A stretch of DNA of 64,000 bases, from contig NC_087068.1 of the NCBI RefSeq assembly GCF_963678635.1, forward strand, positions 52,724,213 to 52,788,212. Reading direction: 5' to 3'. Source of the DNA: Symsagittifera roscoffensis. Taxonomy: Eukaryota; Xenacoelomorpha; Acoela; Convolutidae. This document shows, one piece after another, positions 35,885 through 46,630 of the stretch. Position 1 is the stretch's first letter, and the number at the start of each line of letters is the position of its first letter. A program made the translations under genes and the position numbers. The notes under the pieces are model-generated. The model saw only the letters and a program-made list of their open reading frames with translations. It had not been told where the DNA came from and did not search any database.

Positions 35885-35902
35885 TGGTGCGACCATAAGT
35901 CT
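35885..35902 (+). promoter_or_regulatory. Primer-binding site for reverse transcription
   Basis: tggtgcgaccataagtct starts two bases after the LTR. The TGG complements a tRNA CCA end, so the priming tRNA would end in ...GGTCGCACCA. I cannot name that tRNA from memory; the following tcgaac would continue pairing into a T loop (GTTCGA), which supports a tRNA primer. Confidence 0.75.
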
Positions 35903-35970
35903 CGAACAAGACCTTACTAGATTAGAATTAACCAAAAATAGATTAGAAATTAGACAAAAACATTTACAAA

Positions 35971-36204
35971 ATGTTATACGACAATAATTTAATTGAAATG
36001 TCTCTCCGACTCAATAGATCAGAGCCAATATTCCGAACCATAATAGAACTACCCGGAATTGGAAGAAGACCTCGAACCAAAGACGACATACGACAAAGTA
36101 GAAACTTGCCGTATAGTTATATGATAGTTCGGCAAAAGCCAGAACAAACTTTTATATTTCGAATACTACTTGCAATGAATTTAGATTTCCATTTGCAAAC
36201 ATAA
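35971..36204 (+). CDS. Leader ORF, 77 residues, uncertain
   Basis: This is the first ATG after the primer-binding site. The product is short and basic, with no known motif. It could be an upstream ORF that regulates translation, a source of a start codon for spliced downstream frames, or chance. No GT-type donor of good quality lies inside it; candidate donors GTAAGT/GTAAGA are at 36833, 36939 and 36949, further along. Confidence 0.3.
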   Translation: MLYDNNLIEMSLRLNRSEPIFRTIIELPGIGRRPRTKDDIRQSRNLPYSYMIVRQKPEQTFIFRILLAMNLDFHLQT

Positions 36205-36239
36205 AACCTTGAAGTTAATCTTCAACATCATTTCAGGCG

Positions 36240-37134
36240 CTAAACAAAATTAATATTATACAATAACGATTGATAAAAAGATCTAAGATCGTTTTCCTAA
36301 AACTCTGCAGTAATATACAAAACATGTTTGAAAAATATTTATTGGAAAATAAAAATAAAAATTAGTAGCATGACAATAAATGGTTAGTAATCATAAATCA
36401 TCTTGTTGTTCCAGCTTCATCACCTAAAACATAACAGCAATCATCAACTCACTAATATCATCAAAACACTAAATCTTTCCTTTACACACATTCAAAACTT
36501 TATTAAAACTTAAAGTCACTTAATTTAAAATCAGATCATCAAGGCTTATCCTTGGATCTTAAATCATTTTCTACTTAATTAAATTTCAAACTTGATCATC
36601 AAGGCTTATCCTTGGATCAAACAGAACAACTTTGTTCTCCCCCACCCACTTAATTAGTGTCTAACGACCTCAAACGTCGATTCACTACCCAACCCTTTCT
36701 AAAAACCCAGGACTAATAGAAATTTTTACACAAAACTAATCATTCAAATTAGGATAAACAGTGAAGAACTTCGGTTATTCATCCTTCACTTGACCCCCCC
36801 TCTTACCAGACCCAGGATAAATCTTAGACTTAGTAAGTTTAAAATAGTATCTAACGAACTACTCGCGTTCTAATTATACCTGAACCTTGTGGATCGATTT
36901 ACTATTCTCCAACCCTTGAACACAATCACTACCCCTAAGTAAGATTAAGTAAGTTAACACCTTAGCTTATACTAGTCACGAGAAAGTAAAAATCATTCTT
37001 CGGAATCGATATACTTTTCTCTCCAACCCTGAACAAAAAGACCCAGGTTAAGCTAACCAAAAAATCGTAAGAACTAACAGTTTAAGAAAATAGAAATCAT
37101 TTAACAACTTTTTGCATCCGTCATTCTAAACCTT
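36240..37134 (+). other. Long untranslated leader with candidate splice donors
   Basis: Between the leader ORF and ORF1 there is about 0.9 kb without coding. It contains the repeated hairpin (36534-36618) and GTAAGT-type motifs at 36833, 36939 and 36949, which could join the leader to acceptors near the envelope, as in other env-bearing retroelements. Inference only. Confidence 0.4.
36534..36618 (+). promoter_or_regulatory. Directly repeated 25-base hairpin in the leader
   Basis: gatcatcaaggcttatccttggatc occurs exactly at 36534-36558 and 36594-36618, 60 bases apart. Each copy can fold (atcaagg with ccttggat around ctta). Exact repeat of a hairpin in the leader of a retroelement suggests an RNA packaging or dimerisation signal; this is inference. 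Confidence 0.5.
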
Positions 37135-37602
37135 ATGTCATTTAAAAACCTAGGAAATAAACAAACAATCATTTTACACAATTGTGAAATAGATAACAAA
37201 AAATACGACCTTGTAATCACACCTCATACACAAACAGTTGGATACATTCGCACAAAACGACAAACACTAAAGAGGAAAATAATAACTAAACAAAGACAAA
37301 TAACACGAAAAAGATTTTCAAAAAATCGAAACGCATTTTCAGAATCAGAAACCAACAGTTTAGACGAACTTTACAAACTAAAAGAATCAATAGATAAAAA
37401 TTACCCACTTCACGATCAATTATATTTTTCTGACTCAGAAACAACTTCAAATTCATCACAAAGAGGAAAAAGAAGAATAAAAAAACAGTACAAACACAAA
37501 CCAGTACATCTATACAATTGGAATCAACCAATTCGACACATTAATAATTACATATTAACAGTCATCGAACGGAAAAATGAGTTCAACACACACCCCAGGT
37601 GA
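37135..37602 (+). CDS. ORF1: basic 155-residue protein of unknown function
   Basis: Opens at ATG 37135 and overlaps the Gag-Pol start by 26 bases in another frame. The protein is rich in Lys/Arg (RTKRQTLKRKIITKQRQITR) with a Ser/Glu/Asp middle, and has no cysteine cluster, membrane segment or known domain. A nucleic-acid-binding or RNA-export role is possible from charge alone. Placement before gag, together with the tight overlap, suggests the Gag-Pol start is reached by leaky scanning or reinitiation. A corresponding upstream part is not kept in the 59.5-kb relative, which is truncated later. Confidence 0.6.
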   Translation: MSFKNLGNKQTIILHNCEIDNKKYDLVITPHTQTVGYIRTKRQTLKRKIITKQRQITRKRFSKNRNAFSESETNSLDELYKLKESIDKNYPLHDQLYFSDSETTSNSSQRGKRRIKKQYKHKPVHLYNWNQPIRHINNYILTVIERKNEFNTHPR

Positions 37603-40600
37603 CGAAACTCCAGATGATGATGAAATCTTTCCTTTTATAGTAGATGCAGATACTGATAGAGGACAACACATATTTTGTCAAAATTTACTCGTAAATTTAT
37701 TTGAACCCGGAATCAGTCCATGTAAAACAGAGTTCCCCGATGTAAAAATCAAAAGACAAATCATAGATCACTATCTAAAAGATATATGCAACATAACACA
37801 ACAGTATGGAATCTACTCTATAGAATTCACCTCCCCAAACCATAATAATAGAACATATACTATTCAAACAGACGATCTTGATTTAGAATTTTCAAAAGTT
37901 TTTTCAGAATATATAAAAAGCATCCAATACCATAACTCACAAAGAGCAAACTCCATATTCACCAATGAAGTTTTCGCAATAATATATAGTTATATTTCGA
38001 TATTAGAAAATGAACTCCCACTAACAAATGTCTCACCGACAGAAACATCCAAACATTTGAAAGTACGACATGAAATTACACTACTCTCTAGTTATTTAAA
38101 CATCATTAAAGAAAATTTCACGAAAGACGACGTTTCACAACATACCAAACACGATTTACAAAAAATTTTGGCATGGTTCATAATAGATTATTTCACACAC
38201 AATATTGATTTAATTGCACAAGCAAGAAAAAATTTTCGACCCCAAAATTCGAACGATGATACCGCTATCACAGAACAATCAGATTATGTTTGGGACCCCG
38301 AATGGTCTCATCCCGCATTTATAAGCTTTCCACAATCAATCTCAAGTCAAGCAATAGGTACAATATCTTACATAAGAGATTATGTAAGAGTAATACCATT
38401 AACAATTGATGCAACACCATTAAACTATAATACATTTTTACCCGATACACAAAATAATAGTTTAAACTCGACAGTCATACACAACGAAAACCTCAATGGA
38501 ACTAGGAATCTTACTCAACAAGATATCCAGACACCATCACACTTCATAAATGAAGAAATTGTACACACAACAACTACACAACAAAGTATTTCACCAATAC
38601 GCCCAAATTTAACAACACCAAGAAATACAAATCCTTCACAAACACAGGTAACCTTACAATCAACCGTTAAACCTTCGGTTGCTCCAAAATATTCCCATAT
38701 GGATTACCAAACATACAGACCCATGACAATACCATCAAAAACACGCAAAACATTCACTAGAAACAACTTTGCAGACCATAATTATAATTATACACATCCA
38801 TCAAAAACAAATTATCAACCACAAAGGAATTTTAATCAATATACAAAACCTCGAAACTGGGATAACCCAACGGCCCAATATAATTCCAAAAATTTTCAAC
38901 CAAATCCTCCACAGGATCGCAGTGAAAATTACCCATTTTTTCAACAGAATAAAAATAAAAAACAAACATCTTATCAAATGAATTATTTATCCTCAGATGA
39001 CGATTTCTTACAACCAGATATATTTGCACCAAATACTCAAGAATATCGTAGACAAGGAATACAGAGAACACGTACAAATCATAGAAATTTTTCTCCACAA
39101 TCAATAGATGCACAACATCAACAACCAATTCAACAACAAAATCCAATTAATACACAATCTTTTCAACCAATTCAACAACAAAATCCAATGACTGCACACT
39201 CGTATCAAGCATCACAAATGCAAAATGAAATACCACTCCCATATTATCTCCAACAACATGAAATAACAAGAAACCAACTTTCAAATTTTTCTCAAATGCC
39301 AAATGCAGCAGAATCATTACAAATGACAATGAATCCATACCTTATGGGTGGATCATCAATAACATCAAATAAACCTTTAATGGTCTTCACAGGAACAGAC
39401 CCTGAATACTCTGTAGAAGATTATTTAAATGCAGTAACAGCAAATTTGATTTTAAATATAGGACCTGAACCAATTAACACGCCACTACATCAAAACTGGA
39501 TACATCGACGCACAGCGTTGATACAAACAACCTTAGATGGCGCAGCCCAAAAATGGTTTTCAGTACTACCTCTAGAAATAAAATCAAACTGGAAAAGGTT
39601 TACACAGGAATTTTCAAAAATGTTTGACTCCGAAAGAAACAAACAACAACAAAGAGTTTTATGTAATGAAATTCGCAGATTACCAAACGAAACCATCAAG
39701 CAAATAGCAGTACGAATCGAAACACTAGTTCGAAAAGCATACTCACTAAATACACATGACTATAAAAACACAAAGATGACAGAAATCTTAATGATGACCT
39801 TAACACCACAATTAAGGAAAATAGCAATAAAAAAGAGAGCATCCCATCCTTCTTCAATTCGAGAACCCGATTTAGATTTTCGAAAACTAGTAGACAAATT
39901 AGAACAAGCAGAAATTACGATGAAACTAGAAGAAACGGAAAATCTGAAATTACAATACGTTAACAGAATTGAAACGACTCCCACTAATATTAATAATATA
40001 CAGGAATCAGAGACAGACCTCGTTGAAAAAATCACTGAAATACTCAATATTTACGAAAAGAACCCGAACTTTAAAGGCAAACCATCTTTCAAAAAATGGT
40101 GTAATTATTGCCGACGATACGGACATAGTATTTCCGAATGTAGACAAAAACAGCAAGATAGTCAAAATAAACCTCAAAAATACAAAGAACCAAATAAATC
40201 ATTCTATCAATACATGAAAAAAGATCAAAATCTACCAAACAAAAATGTATACAGCAACAACAGTTCAGGAAAGCCACTTCCGAACAATACAAGTTATACA
40301 AGAAATCAATCCCCATATAACTCAAGTTATAGAGGAAGATCACCAGAACGAAGAAATACACAAAATTCATCACAAAATCACTACAATAGACCAAATAGTA
40401 GAAGTAACTACTCCAGATCAAATTCAAATACACAACGATTTGTTTCTAGATCTAATTCCCAATCAAGAAATAACTACTATCCAAACAACCAATCACGAAA
40501 TTCATCATACAATAGGAATAGAAACTACTCCTATAATCGAAATAGAAGTTATTCAAACAACCGAAATCAGAATTACCCGAACAATCGATCAAGGAATAAC

Positions 40601-43600
40601 TCATATAATAGATCGAACTATAACAGACCAAACAGCAATTATCAAAACAGATCGCGAAATAATTCACAAAATCGACACCCAAGTTATAATAATCGTTATA
40701 GAAATTATTCCCAATCACCACACCGAAATAATAATCACTATAATAACTCTAATAATCGTCACAGAAGCAGTACACCTAAACATCAAAGACAAATCAATCA
40801 AGTACAAGCTAACCCAGAAACAACATCAGACCCCCCAGGTATTGATGACACAGTAACTAATACGTTACAACTCAATCAAGTAAACTGTACATCATCAGAT
40901 TCAGAAAGTGATACTGAAAACACTCTTGCTATCAATATGATAAAAGTCGAAAATGACTATGAATCTGTCATATATGAACAACCCTTTCCATCACATATAT
41001 ATGAAAATCAATCAGAATTTCTTCAAAATTATTACACTACACCCATAAATTCCACACCAACAACGCAAGAAACAAATGAGATTAACACTACAAATCAAAC
41101 CAATAAAAACACCAAAACAAAATGCTTGAATACAAACCACATTTATCAAAATATACAAAAAGAACAACCCAAAGAAAAAATTTGGACAATACCATTTCTC
41201 TTAGAAAGCCCAAGAAATAAAGAATTTCAACCACCAGACCTTGAAATAGATTTTTTAATTGATTCAGGAGCAGAATCAAACATAATAAACATTCCCACAT
41301 GGAATGAAATAAAAACTTTACATCCAAAGCTAACACCTCTTGAAACCTCCAGTAAGCTAGCAACAGCACAAGGATCAACATTGATAAACTACGGAAAAAT
41401 CCAATTATTTCTCCTCCCTACCAGAACAATGGAGCAAAGTAAAATTCTAAACAAGCCATTTAAACAAATATTCCATATCACTGATATTAAATATAATATC
41501 ATTGGAATACCATTTATTTCGAAGTATATACCAACAATTAACATACTAAATAGTAAAATATTAATCAAAGATAAATATACAAAAACAAAAGAAACATCCC
41601 TAACATTTTTTCAAAGATTAAATAAACAACCACCATTCTTTTCAAAATTCTATCCAATATATAACCAACAAAGAAAACACCTGAAACCACTATCAGGAAA
41701 CATATATAATTTTTCAATCAAACAAGTTCACCAATATGATAAAGAACAAAACAAACAAAAATTTTATATGTCAGATTTTGAATTCAAACCTATTCATAAA
41801 TTTTTCAAAATCACAATCTCTTCAATAAAATATTTGAAAAATTCCAATTCAGATATTATTTCCTTACATGTTTATAACAACACACCTTACCAAGTAACAT
41901 TACCTTTAGGACTTTTAGGATATTGTGAAACTAACGCTACAATATCACCAATACACGAAAAAGCCTATCGCGTAAATAATATACTCCAATTACTAGATAT
42001 TTGCCAATCTACAATTCTTAATGAAGAATTATCTATAAATAATATAATAAGTAACGAAAACAGAAATACGGATTATTTCACAAAAACTCCATATTTCAAA
42101 CCTACATTCAACATCAGTAACTACACAGAGGACCAACAAAAGTTTTTAACAATGTTTAATTTCCAACATTCACAAATAACACAAGACGAATTCGAAAAGT
42201 TAGCCAAACAGCTAATTAAGTATTCATCAGTCTATGCAACATCAAAATTCGATGTTGGAAAAGTCAGTTCATCACTACATCTCCCGTTAAAACCAGACGC
42301 AGTTTTCAAAAAACAGAGAGCAAGTAAAGTACCAATTCACTTACATGATAAAGTAAACAGATTACTCGATATTTTAGAACAGTACAATATTATATCACCG
42401 GTTAATAAAGAAGAACAACCAAAAGGCAACACATTCATCAATCCCGTTATCATTCTAGCTAAAGGAGAACCATTAAAAATCGTTCTCGATGCTAGATACC
42501 TCAATTCACTTATAGATGAATCAAAATGTAATTGGCCCATTGAACCAATACAAGTTATTTTAACAAAAATAAACGGCAAATACTTTACAACCGCCGACAT
42601 GAATAGTGCATACAATCAAATGCCACTAGATGAACAATCACGACGTTTAACACAATTTGTTATCGGAAACCAACAATACGAATTTAACCGCTTATTCTAT
42701 GGAATATCCATAGGACCAGCAGCATTTTCAGCTTTTATGAGCAAAATTTTTAGACCACTAATACTCAAGAAAAACGCAATCACCTATCTAGACGATGTTT
42801 TTATGCAATCACAAACAAAAGACGAAATGTTCAAAGTTTTAGAAAAAAATCACCAAATACTTCAGAACGAAAATCTGAAGGCCGCCCCCGATAAATCACA
42901 CTTCTTTTTGACAAGAGTTAAATTCTTAGGACATAATATAGAAAGAAAAACAATCACTCCACTGAAATCACGCATTGACGCTATTCAAAAACTTCAACCA
43001 CCAACAAATAAAAAGAAAATCCAAGAATTCCTTGGAATGTTAAACTTTTTAAGTAAATATGTTTATAAAATGCAATTATATCTACGACCATTTTACAACA
43101 TCCTTAGACAACAAAATAATTTTGAATGGAATACAGAACATCAAGCACGATTCGAAGAAATAAAGAAACTTTTAACTGAACAAATTTCAAATACAATCCC
43201 AGACCCTGATCAACCATTTTATGCAATGTGCGATGCTTCGAACTTTGGCATCGGCGCAGCACTATTACAATCACATAATGGTACAAATAAAATGAACCTG
43301 ATATCAGCAAATTCCCGATTATTCACTCAAGCAGAGCTACGACTCTCAACTCTAATGAGAGAATGTACAGCCATAATATATACACTGACAGAATATGAAT
43401 TTCTGATACTTGGATCAAAACATCCCACAGTTTTATTCACAGACCACAAACCAATCATTTTTCTTTTCACACAGAAATCTAACCCAAACCACCGAGTTTA
43501 CAGATTTCAATTAATTCTAATGAAGTTTCCAAACTTACATATAGTTTGGACTGCAGGAAAAAATCTTGCATTACCAGACACCTTAAGTCGAAATACACCA

Positions 43601-45799
43601 CCTGAATTACTTACACGAAAAACAACAGTTGAAATACCCAAAAATATAAAATTCTACCTTGCAGAAAACGAAACATTACCTCGATTAGAATGCAAATATG
43701 CAGTTAAAACTGATATTGAACAATCACAAATAAATAATTTACAACATTTCCCACTTTATTTAGATTGTCAAAATAATCATTATGAAGTTGATTTACTTGG
43801 AACATCAACCTTCAAACCAATCCCATATTCTCAATGGATAAAAAGTAACACCCAACAAAAGCGAACAAAACAACACCCGCCTAAAAAAGACCATTTTCCA
43901 CTAATTGAAAAAGAAGATTTAACTGATAAAATAAATTTATCAGGACCACAAACAAATGATTCAAAATACACAATAAATCAAGTTTTTGACCTTCACGACC
44001 CACTTGATACAATACCCTTATCTAAATTCGAAATTGAAAACATTTTTCTCCCCCCAACAGATACGATTACAATTTCAACACTGCAACAATATCAAAATCT
44101 TGACCCGATAATTAGACAACTGAAATCATGGCACAAATATAAAACTAAACCTATCAAAGCAGATTCAACCATTCTAGGAAACAAAACACTCCTCCGATAC
44201 TTTCGCAAATTTAACAACACAACAATTAACGAAAATACAAACCTTTTAGAGTATAACCTGAATGAATCTACAGTTCCATGTCTCCCTTTAAGTATGATTC
44301 TTATAGCTTTTAATATTTCACATACACAAAATATTAAAGGACACTCTGGATCAGAAAAAACATATTCAAATTTTATACAAAATTTTTACTTCCCAAATGC
44401 ACCAATTTGGATAAAAGCACTATGCAATGATTGTATAAGATGTCAACTAAATAAACCTTACCCAAATCAAAAACAAATAGCACAAAAACAAGATTTTAAA
44501 GGACAAAGTTTGTACTTTAATCATCGTATCTCATTTGATACCAAAGGACCAATTTCACCCTCATCCGAAGGAAACTCCTACATTATGGTAATTGTTGACG
44601 CATTTACACATTATGTAGCACTTAACCCAGTACCACATTGTAACGCTTATTACGCTTACACAACACTCTATGAACACTGGATAGCAAAATTCGGACTACC
44701 AGAAATTTTAGTTACAGACAATGGTACAGAATTCATAAATAATGAAATAATAACACTATGTCATTTATACAACATTAAACACAAACCACGTACATCTCAT
44801 GCACCTTGGACAAACGGCTTAGTCGAAGGTATGAACCGTTCACTACAAGAATATCTTAGATGTATCATCAACGGAAATGATACAAAATATACCGAATGGT
44901 CAGCAGATGTAAAATTATTTCCCTTAGCATATAACTCACAAATCACGACAACTTTAGGAATGTCACCATATGAAATGGTTTTCAACCAAAAGCCACGCAA
45001 ACCAATAATGTTTACAGCAAATTCCCATAAAAACGCACAAGGTTATTGTCAACCAAATAAAGACTCAATTTGTTATAACCTCCCATTACATACGCACGAT
45101 GAAGATCATTTTCATCACCCACAAATTCTTAAATTAGCCTCCGGTACACACACCGAATGGATTTTAAATAGAGATAAGAAACACAATGAAATTTACCAAA
45201 AAATAACGAAAAAGTTATTACAAAGACAAAACATAAATGAACAAATCAATTCACGTTTTACACCAGCTTCCGATTTAAAAATTGGAACATTTGTTTTAAT
45301 ACCTAATTTTAATACTCAAAAAGGAATTTCTAAAAAATTACAACCCCTCCGAAAAGGACCCTACCAAATAATTGCAAAACCCACTGATGTCACATATAAA
45401 ATTACTGACTCAAACAAAAAAGAAATCGTTCAACATCGAAACAACCTATTACCTTATTACCCGAAAGAATACGCACTCCGCGAATTAACTCAATTATATT
45501 CTTTCACAGGATTAAAAATCATTCAAAATGAACCACATCTGAAAAAAACAGAACAAAATGATAACCCCACCGAAAATCAAAACACAAAACCAACCACCAC
45601 CAAAAACAATACGCAAAACCATAAAGAATCTCCAAAACAAAGAAAAAATAGAAAAATGACAGAACAAATAATACCCCAAGAAGAAATAGACAAATCAGAA
45701 CATAGAAAAACAACAAGACTCCGAAATCAACCACGTAAAAACTACAAAATGTTCATCCCCCAATCTAAAATATTAAAGAAAGTAGAATTTAAAAAGTAA
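37577..45799 (+). CDS. Gag-Pol polyprotein of Ty3/gypsy-like element, 2740 residues
   Basis: A single uninterrupted frame. Gag: novel N-terminus (1-500), Gln-rich repeats (about 510-545), capsid-like domain (about 599-802), CCHC knuckle C842, C845, H850, C855, and an Asn/Arg/Ser/Tyr-rich disordered tract (about 899-1072). Protease: DSG at 1229-1231. Reverse transcriptase: D1674 (TADMNSAYNQ) and YLDD at 1737-1740. RNase H: D1886, E1929, D1956, D2001. Integrase: H2249, H2256, C2283, C2286, then D2321, D2381, E2417 (35 residues between the last two), and a GPY/F-type end (RKGPYQI, about 2590). The tail is basic and disordered. All catalytic residues are present, so it should be active. Gag and Pol are fused without the usual frameshift or stop, and at about 1200 residues Gag is much longer than usual. 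Confidence 0.95.
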   Translation: MSSTHTPGDETPDDDEIFPFIVDADTDRGQHIFCQNLLVNLFEPGISPCKTEFPDVKIKRQIIDHYLKDICNITQQYGIYSIEFTSPNHNNRTYTIQTDDLDLEFSKVFSEYIKSIQYHNSQRANSIFTNEVFAIIYSYISILENELPLTNVSPTETSKHLKVRHEITLLSSYLNIIKENFTKDDVSQHTKHDLQKILAWFIIDYFTHNIDLIAQARKNFRPQNSNDDTAITEQSDYVWDPEWSHPAFISFPQSISSQAIGTISYIRDYVRVIPLTIDATPLNYNTFLPDTQNNSLNSTVIHNENLNGTRNLTQQDIQTPSHFINEEIVHTTTTQQSISPIRPNLTTPRNTNPSQTQVTLQSTVKPSVAPKYSHMDYQTYRPMTIPSKTRKTFTRNNFADHNYNYTHPSKTNYQPQRNFNQYTKPRNWDNPTAQYNSKNFQPNPPQDRSENYPFFQQNKNKKQTSYQMNYLSSDDDFLQPDIFAPNTQEYRRQGIQRTRTNHRNFSPQSIDAQHQQPIQQQNPINTQSFQPIQQQNPMTAHSYQASQMQNEIPLPYYLQQHEITRNQLSNFSQMPNAAESLQMTMNPYLMGGSSITSNKPLMVFTGTDPEYSVEDYLNAVTANLILNIGPEPINTPLHQNWIHRRTALIQTTLDGAAQKWFSVLPLEIKSNWKRFTQEFSKMFDSERNKQQQRVLCNEIRRLPNETIKQIAVRIETLVRKAYSLNTHDYKNTKMTEILMMTLTPQLRKIAIKKRASHPSSIREPDLDFRKLVDKLEQAEITMKLEETENLKLQYVNRIETTPTNINNIQESETDLVEKITEILNIYEKNPNFKGKPSFKKWCNYCRRYGHSISECRQKQQDSQNKPQKYKEPNKSFYQYMKKDQNLPNKNVYSNNSSGKPLPNNTSYTRNQSPYNSSYRGRSPERRNTQNSSQNHYNRPNSRSNYSRSNSNTQRFVSRSNSQSRNNYYPNNQSRNSSYNRNRNYSYNRNRSYSNNRNQNYPNNRSRNNSYNRSNYNRPNSNYQNRSRNNSQNRHPSYNNRYRNYSQSPHRNNNHYNNSNNRHRSSTPKHQRQINQVQANPETTSDPPGIDDTVTNTLQLNQVNCTSSDSESDTENTLAINMIKVENDYESVIYEQPFPSHIYENQSEFLQNYYTTPINSTPTTQETNEINTTNQTNKNTKTKCLNTNHIYQNIQKEQPKEKIWTIPFLLESPRNKEFQPPDLEIDFLIDSGAESNIINIPTWNEIKTLHPKLTPLETSSKLATAQGSTLINYGKIQLFLLPTRTMEQSKILNKPFKQIFHITDIKYNIIGIPFISKYIPTINILNSKILIKDKYTKTKETSLTFFQRLNKQPPFFSKFYPIYNQQRKHLKPLSGNIYNFSIKQVHQYDKEQNKQKFYMSDFEFKPIHKFFKITISSIKYLKNSNSDIISLHVYNNTPYQVTLPLGLLGYCETNATISPIHEKAYRVNNILQLLDICQSTILNEELSINNIISNENRNTDYFTKTPYFKPTFNISNYTEDQQKFLTMFNFQHSQITQDEFEKLAKQLIKYSSVYATSKFDVGKVSSSLHLPLKPDAVFKKQRASKVPIHLHDKVNRLLDILEQYNIISPVNKEEQPKGNTFINPVIILAKGEPLKIVLDARYLNSLIDESKCNWPIEPIQVILTKINGKYFTTADMNSAYNQMPLDEQSRRLTQFVIGNQQYEFNRLFYGISIGPAAFSAFMSKIFRPLILKKNAITYLDDVFMQSQTKDEMFKVLEKNHQILQNENLKAAPDKSHFFLTRVKFLGHNIERKTITPLKSRIDAIQKLQPPTNKKKIQEFLGMLNFLSKYVYKMQLYLRPFYNILRQQNNFEWNTEHQARFEEIKKLLTEQISNTIPDPDQPFYAMCDASNFGIGAALLQSHNGTNKMNLISANSRLFTQAELRLSTLMRECTAIIYTLTEYEFLILGSKHPTVLFTDHKPIIFLFTQKSNPNHRVYRFQLILMKFPNLHIVWTAGKNLALPDTLSRNTPPELLTRKTTVEIPKNIKFYLAENETLPRLECKYAVKTDIEQSQINNLQHFPLYLDCQNNHYEVDLLGTSTFKPIPYSQWIKSNTQQKRTKQHPPKKDHFPLIEKEDLTDKINLSGPQTNDSKYTINQVFDLHDPLDTIPLSKFEIENIFLPPTDTITISTLQQYQNLDPIIRQLKSWHKYKTKPIKADSTILGNKTLLRYFRKFNNTTINENTNLLEYNLNESTVPCLPLSMILIAFNISHTQNIKGHSGSEKTYSNFIQNFYFPNAPIWIKALCNDCIRCQLNKPYPNQKQIAQKQDFKGQSLYFNHRISFDTKGPISPSSEGNSYIMVIVDAFTHYVALNPVPHCNAYYAYTTLYEHWIAKFGLPEILVTDNGTEFINNEIITLCHLYNIKHKPRTSHAPWTNGLVEGMNRSLQEYLRCIINGNDTKYTEWSADVKLFPLAYNSQITTTLGMSPYEMVFNQKPRKPIMFTANSHKNAQGYCQPNKDSICYNLPLHTHDEDHFHHPQILKLASGTHTEWILNRDKKHNEIYQKITKKLLQRQNINEQINSRFTPASDLKIGTFVLIPNFNTQKGISKKLQPLRKGPYQIIAKPTDVTYKITDSNKKEIVQHRNNLLPYYPKEYALRELTQLYSFTGLKIIQNEPHLKKTEQNDNPTENQNTKPTTTKNNTQNHKESPKQRKNRKMTEQIIPQEEIDKSEHRKTTRLRNQPRKNYKMFIPQSKILKKVEFKK

Positions 45800-46399
45800 T
45801 TTTAAGATTTTATACTTTACAATCTTGAAACCTCCGTAACATTTTTCATTTCAATTTTTCAAAATAACATGCTCACAAGTACGCAATAATTCTAGTTCAA
45901 AATAGACCAATAGGATTCATCCAATCCGCCACTTTCTCTAACTCAAACTAAGATCAATTAGACGAATAATCTAGAACTCCAGGCACATCTCTAACTATAA
46001 CTTTACAACCTCCAGGTCAAAAATAAGCAAACCACTCCAACTTGACAGCTAAAATAAATATCACCATAATACCGTACCCCTCCCTTATCTAATAACCCAA
46101 AGATCAACAATATTTCCCCAACTCAGACCACGAATACCCCCAAAACAAATTTGATAACTTAGCCTAAAGTAACAAAATGAAGATTTTAATTAGCCTAAAG
46201 TATAAAAATCTCACCATACCCCGGATCATTTGACAAACAAAAATAAAGAAAAAGACGACCTCCCAGTCACCATCAAAATTGCCCCCAACAATTTTTTACA
46301 AAACTCAACCCACTTGTCAAAAAACTAATAAATAATTCGACCACACTAGAAAATCGCCTCAAACAGCAAAAAATATTCGACCAAGAGATCATTTCTTAA
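45800..46399 (+). other. Gap between Gag-Pol and downstream ORFs
   Basis: A 600-base non-coding interval with several stops in all frames. tagcctaaagta is repeated near 46160 and 46190. The region is a candidate for a splice acceptor for downstream mRNAs (for example ctctcaaacag at about 46420), not demonstrated. Confidence 0.45.
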
Positions 46400-46630
46400 A
46401 TGCTCTTCTCTCAAACAGTTGCTCAAATACTTATAAATTTTAAACATTTTTTTTCAATACTTGAAGCCTTTATAATATTTCTTTTTGATATACTTGAATA
46501 TTTTCTAATAATCCTAATCATTTTTTGTAACATTTTTTTAATTTTCTACACTATACTCGAACTATTCCTCCAACTTTCCAAAACCCTTGAATATATCCAC
46601 AGGTACGATTTTAACAACTTGTCTAAATGA
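46400..46630 (+). CDS. ORF3a: 76-residue hydrophobic membrane protein
   Basis: ATG 46400 to TGA 46630. The middle is almost wholly Ile/Leu/Phe (FIIFLFDILEYFLIILIIFC and onward), enough for one long or two short membrane segments, with a polar C-terminus. It overlaps the next ORF as ATGA. AT-rich DNA can produce such frames by chance, but the pairing with a second membrane ORF in register favours a real gene. No homology is recognised; small membrane proteins next to envelope genes in viruses often act in budding or as ion channels, which is only an analogy. Confidence 0.5.
   Translation: MLFSQTVAQILINFKHFFSILEAFIIFLFDILEYFLIILIIFCNIFLIFYTILELFLQLSKTLEYIHRYDFNNLSK

Noticed and set aside
38769-45734. 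Many antisense and out-of-frame ORFs inside Gag-Pol
   Set aside because: Shadows of the A-rich Gag-Pol frame; translations are low-complexity.
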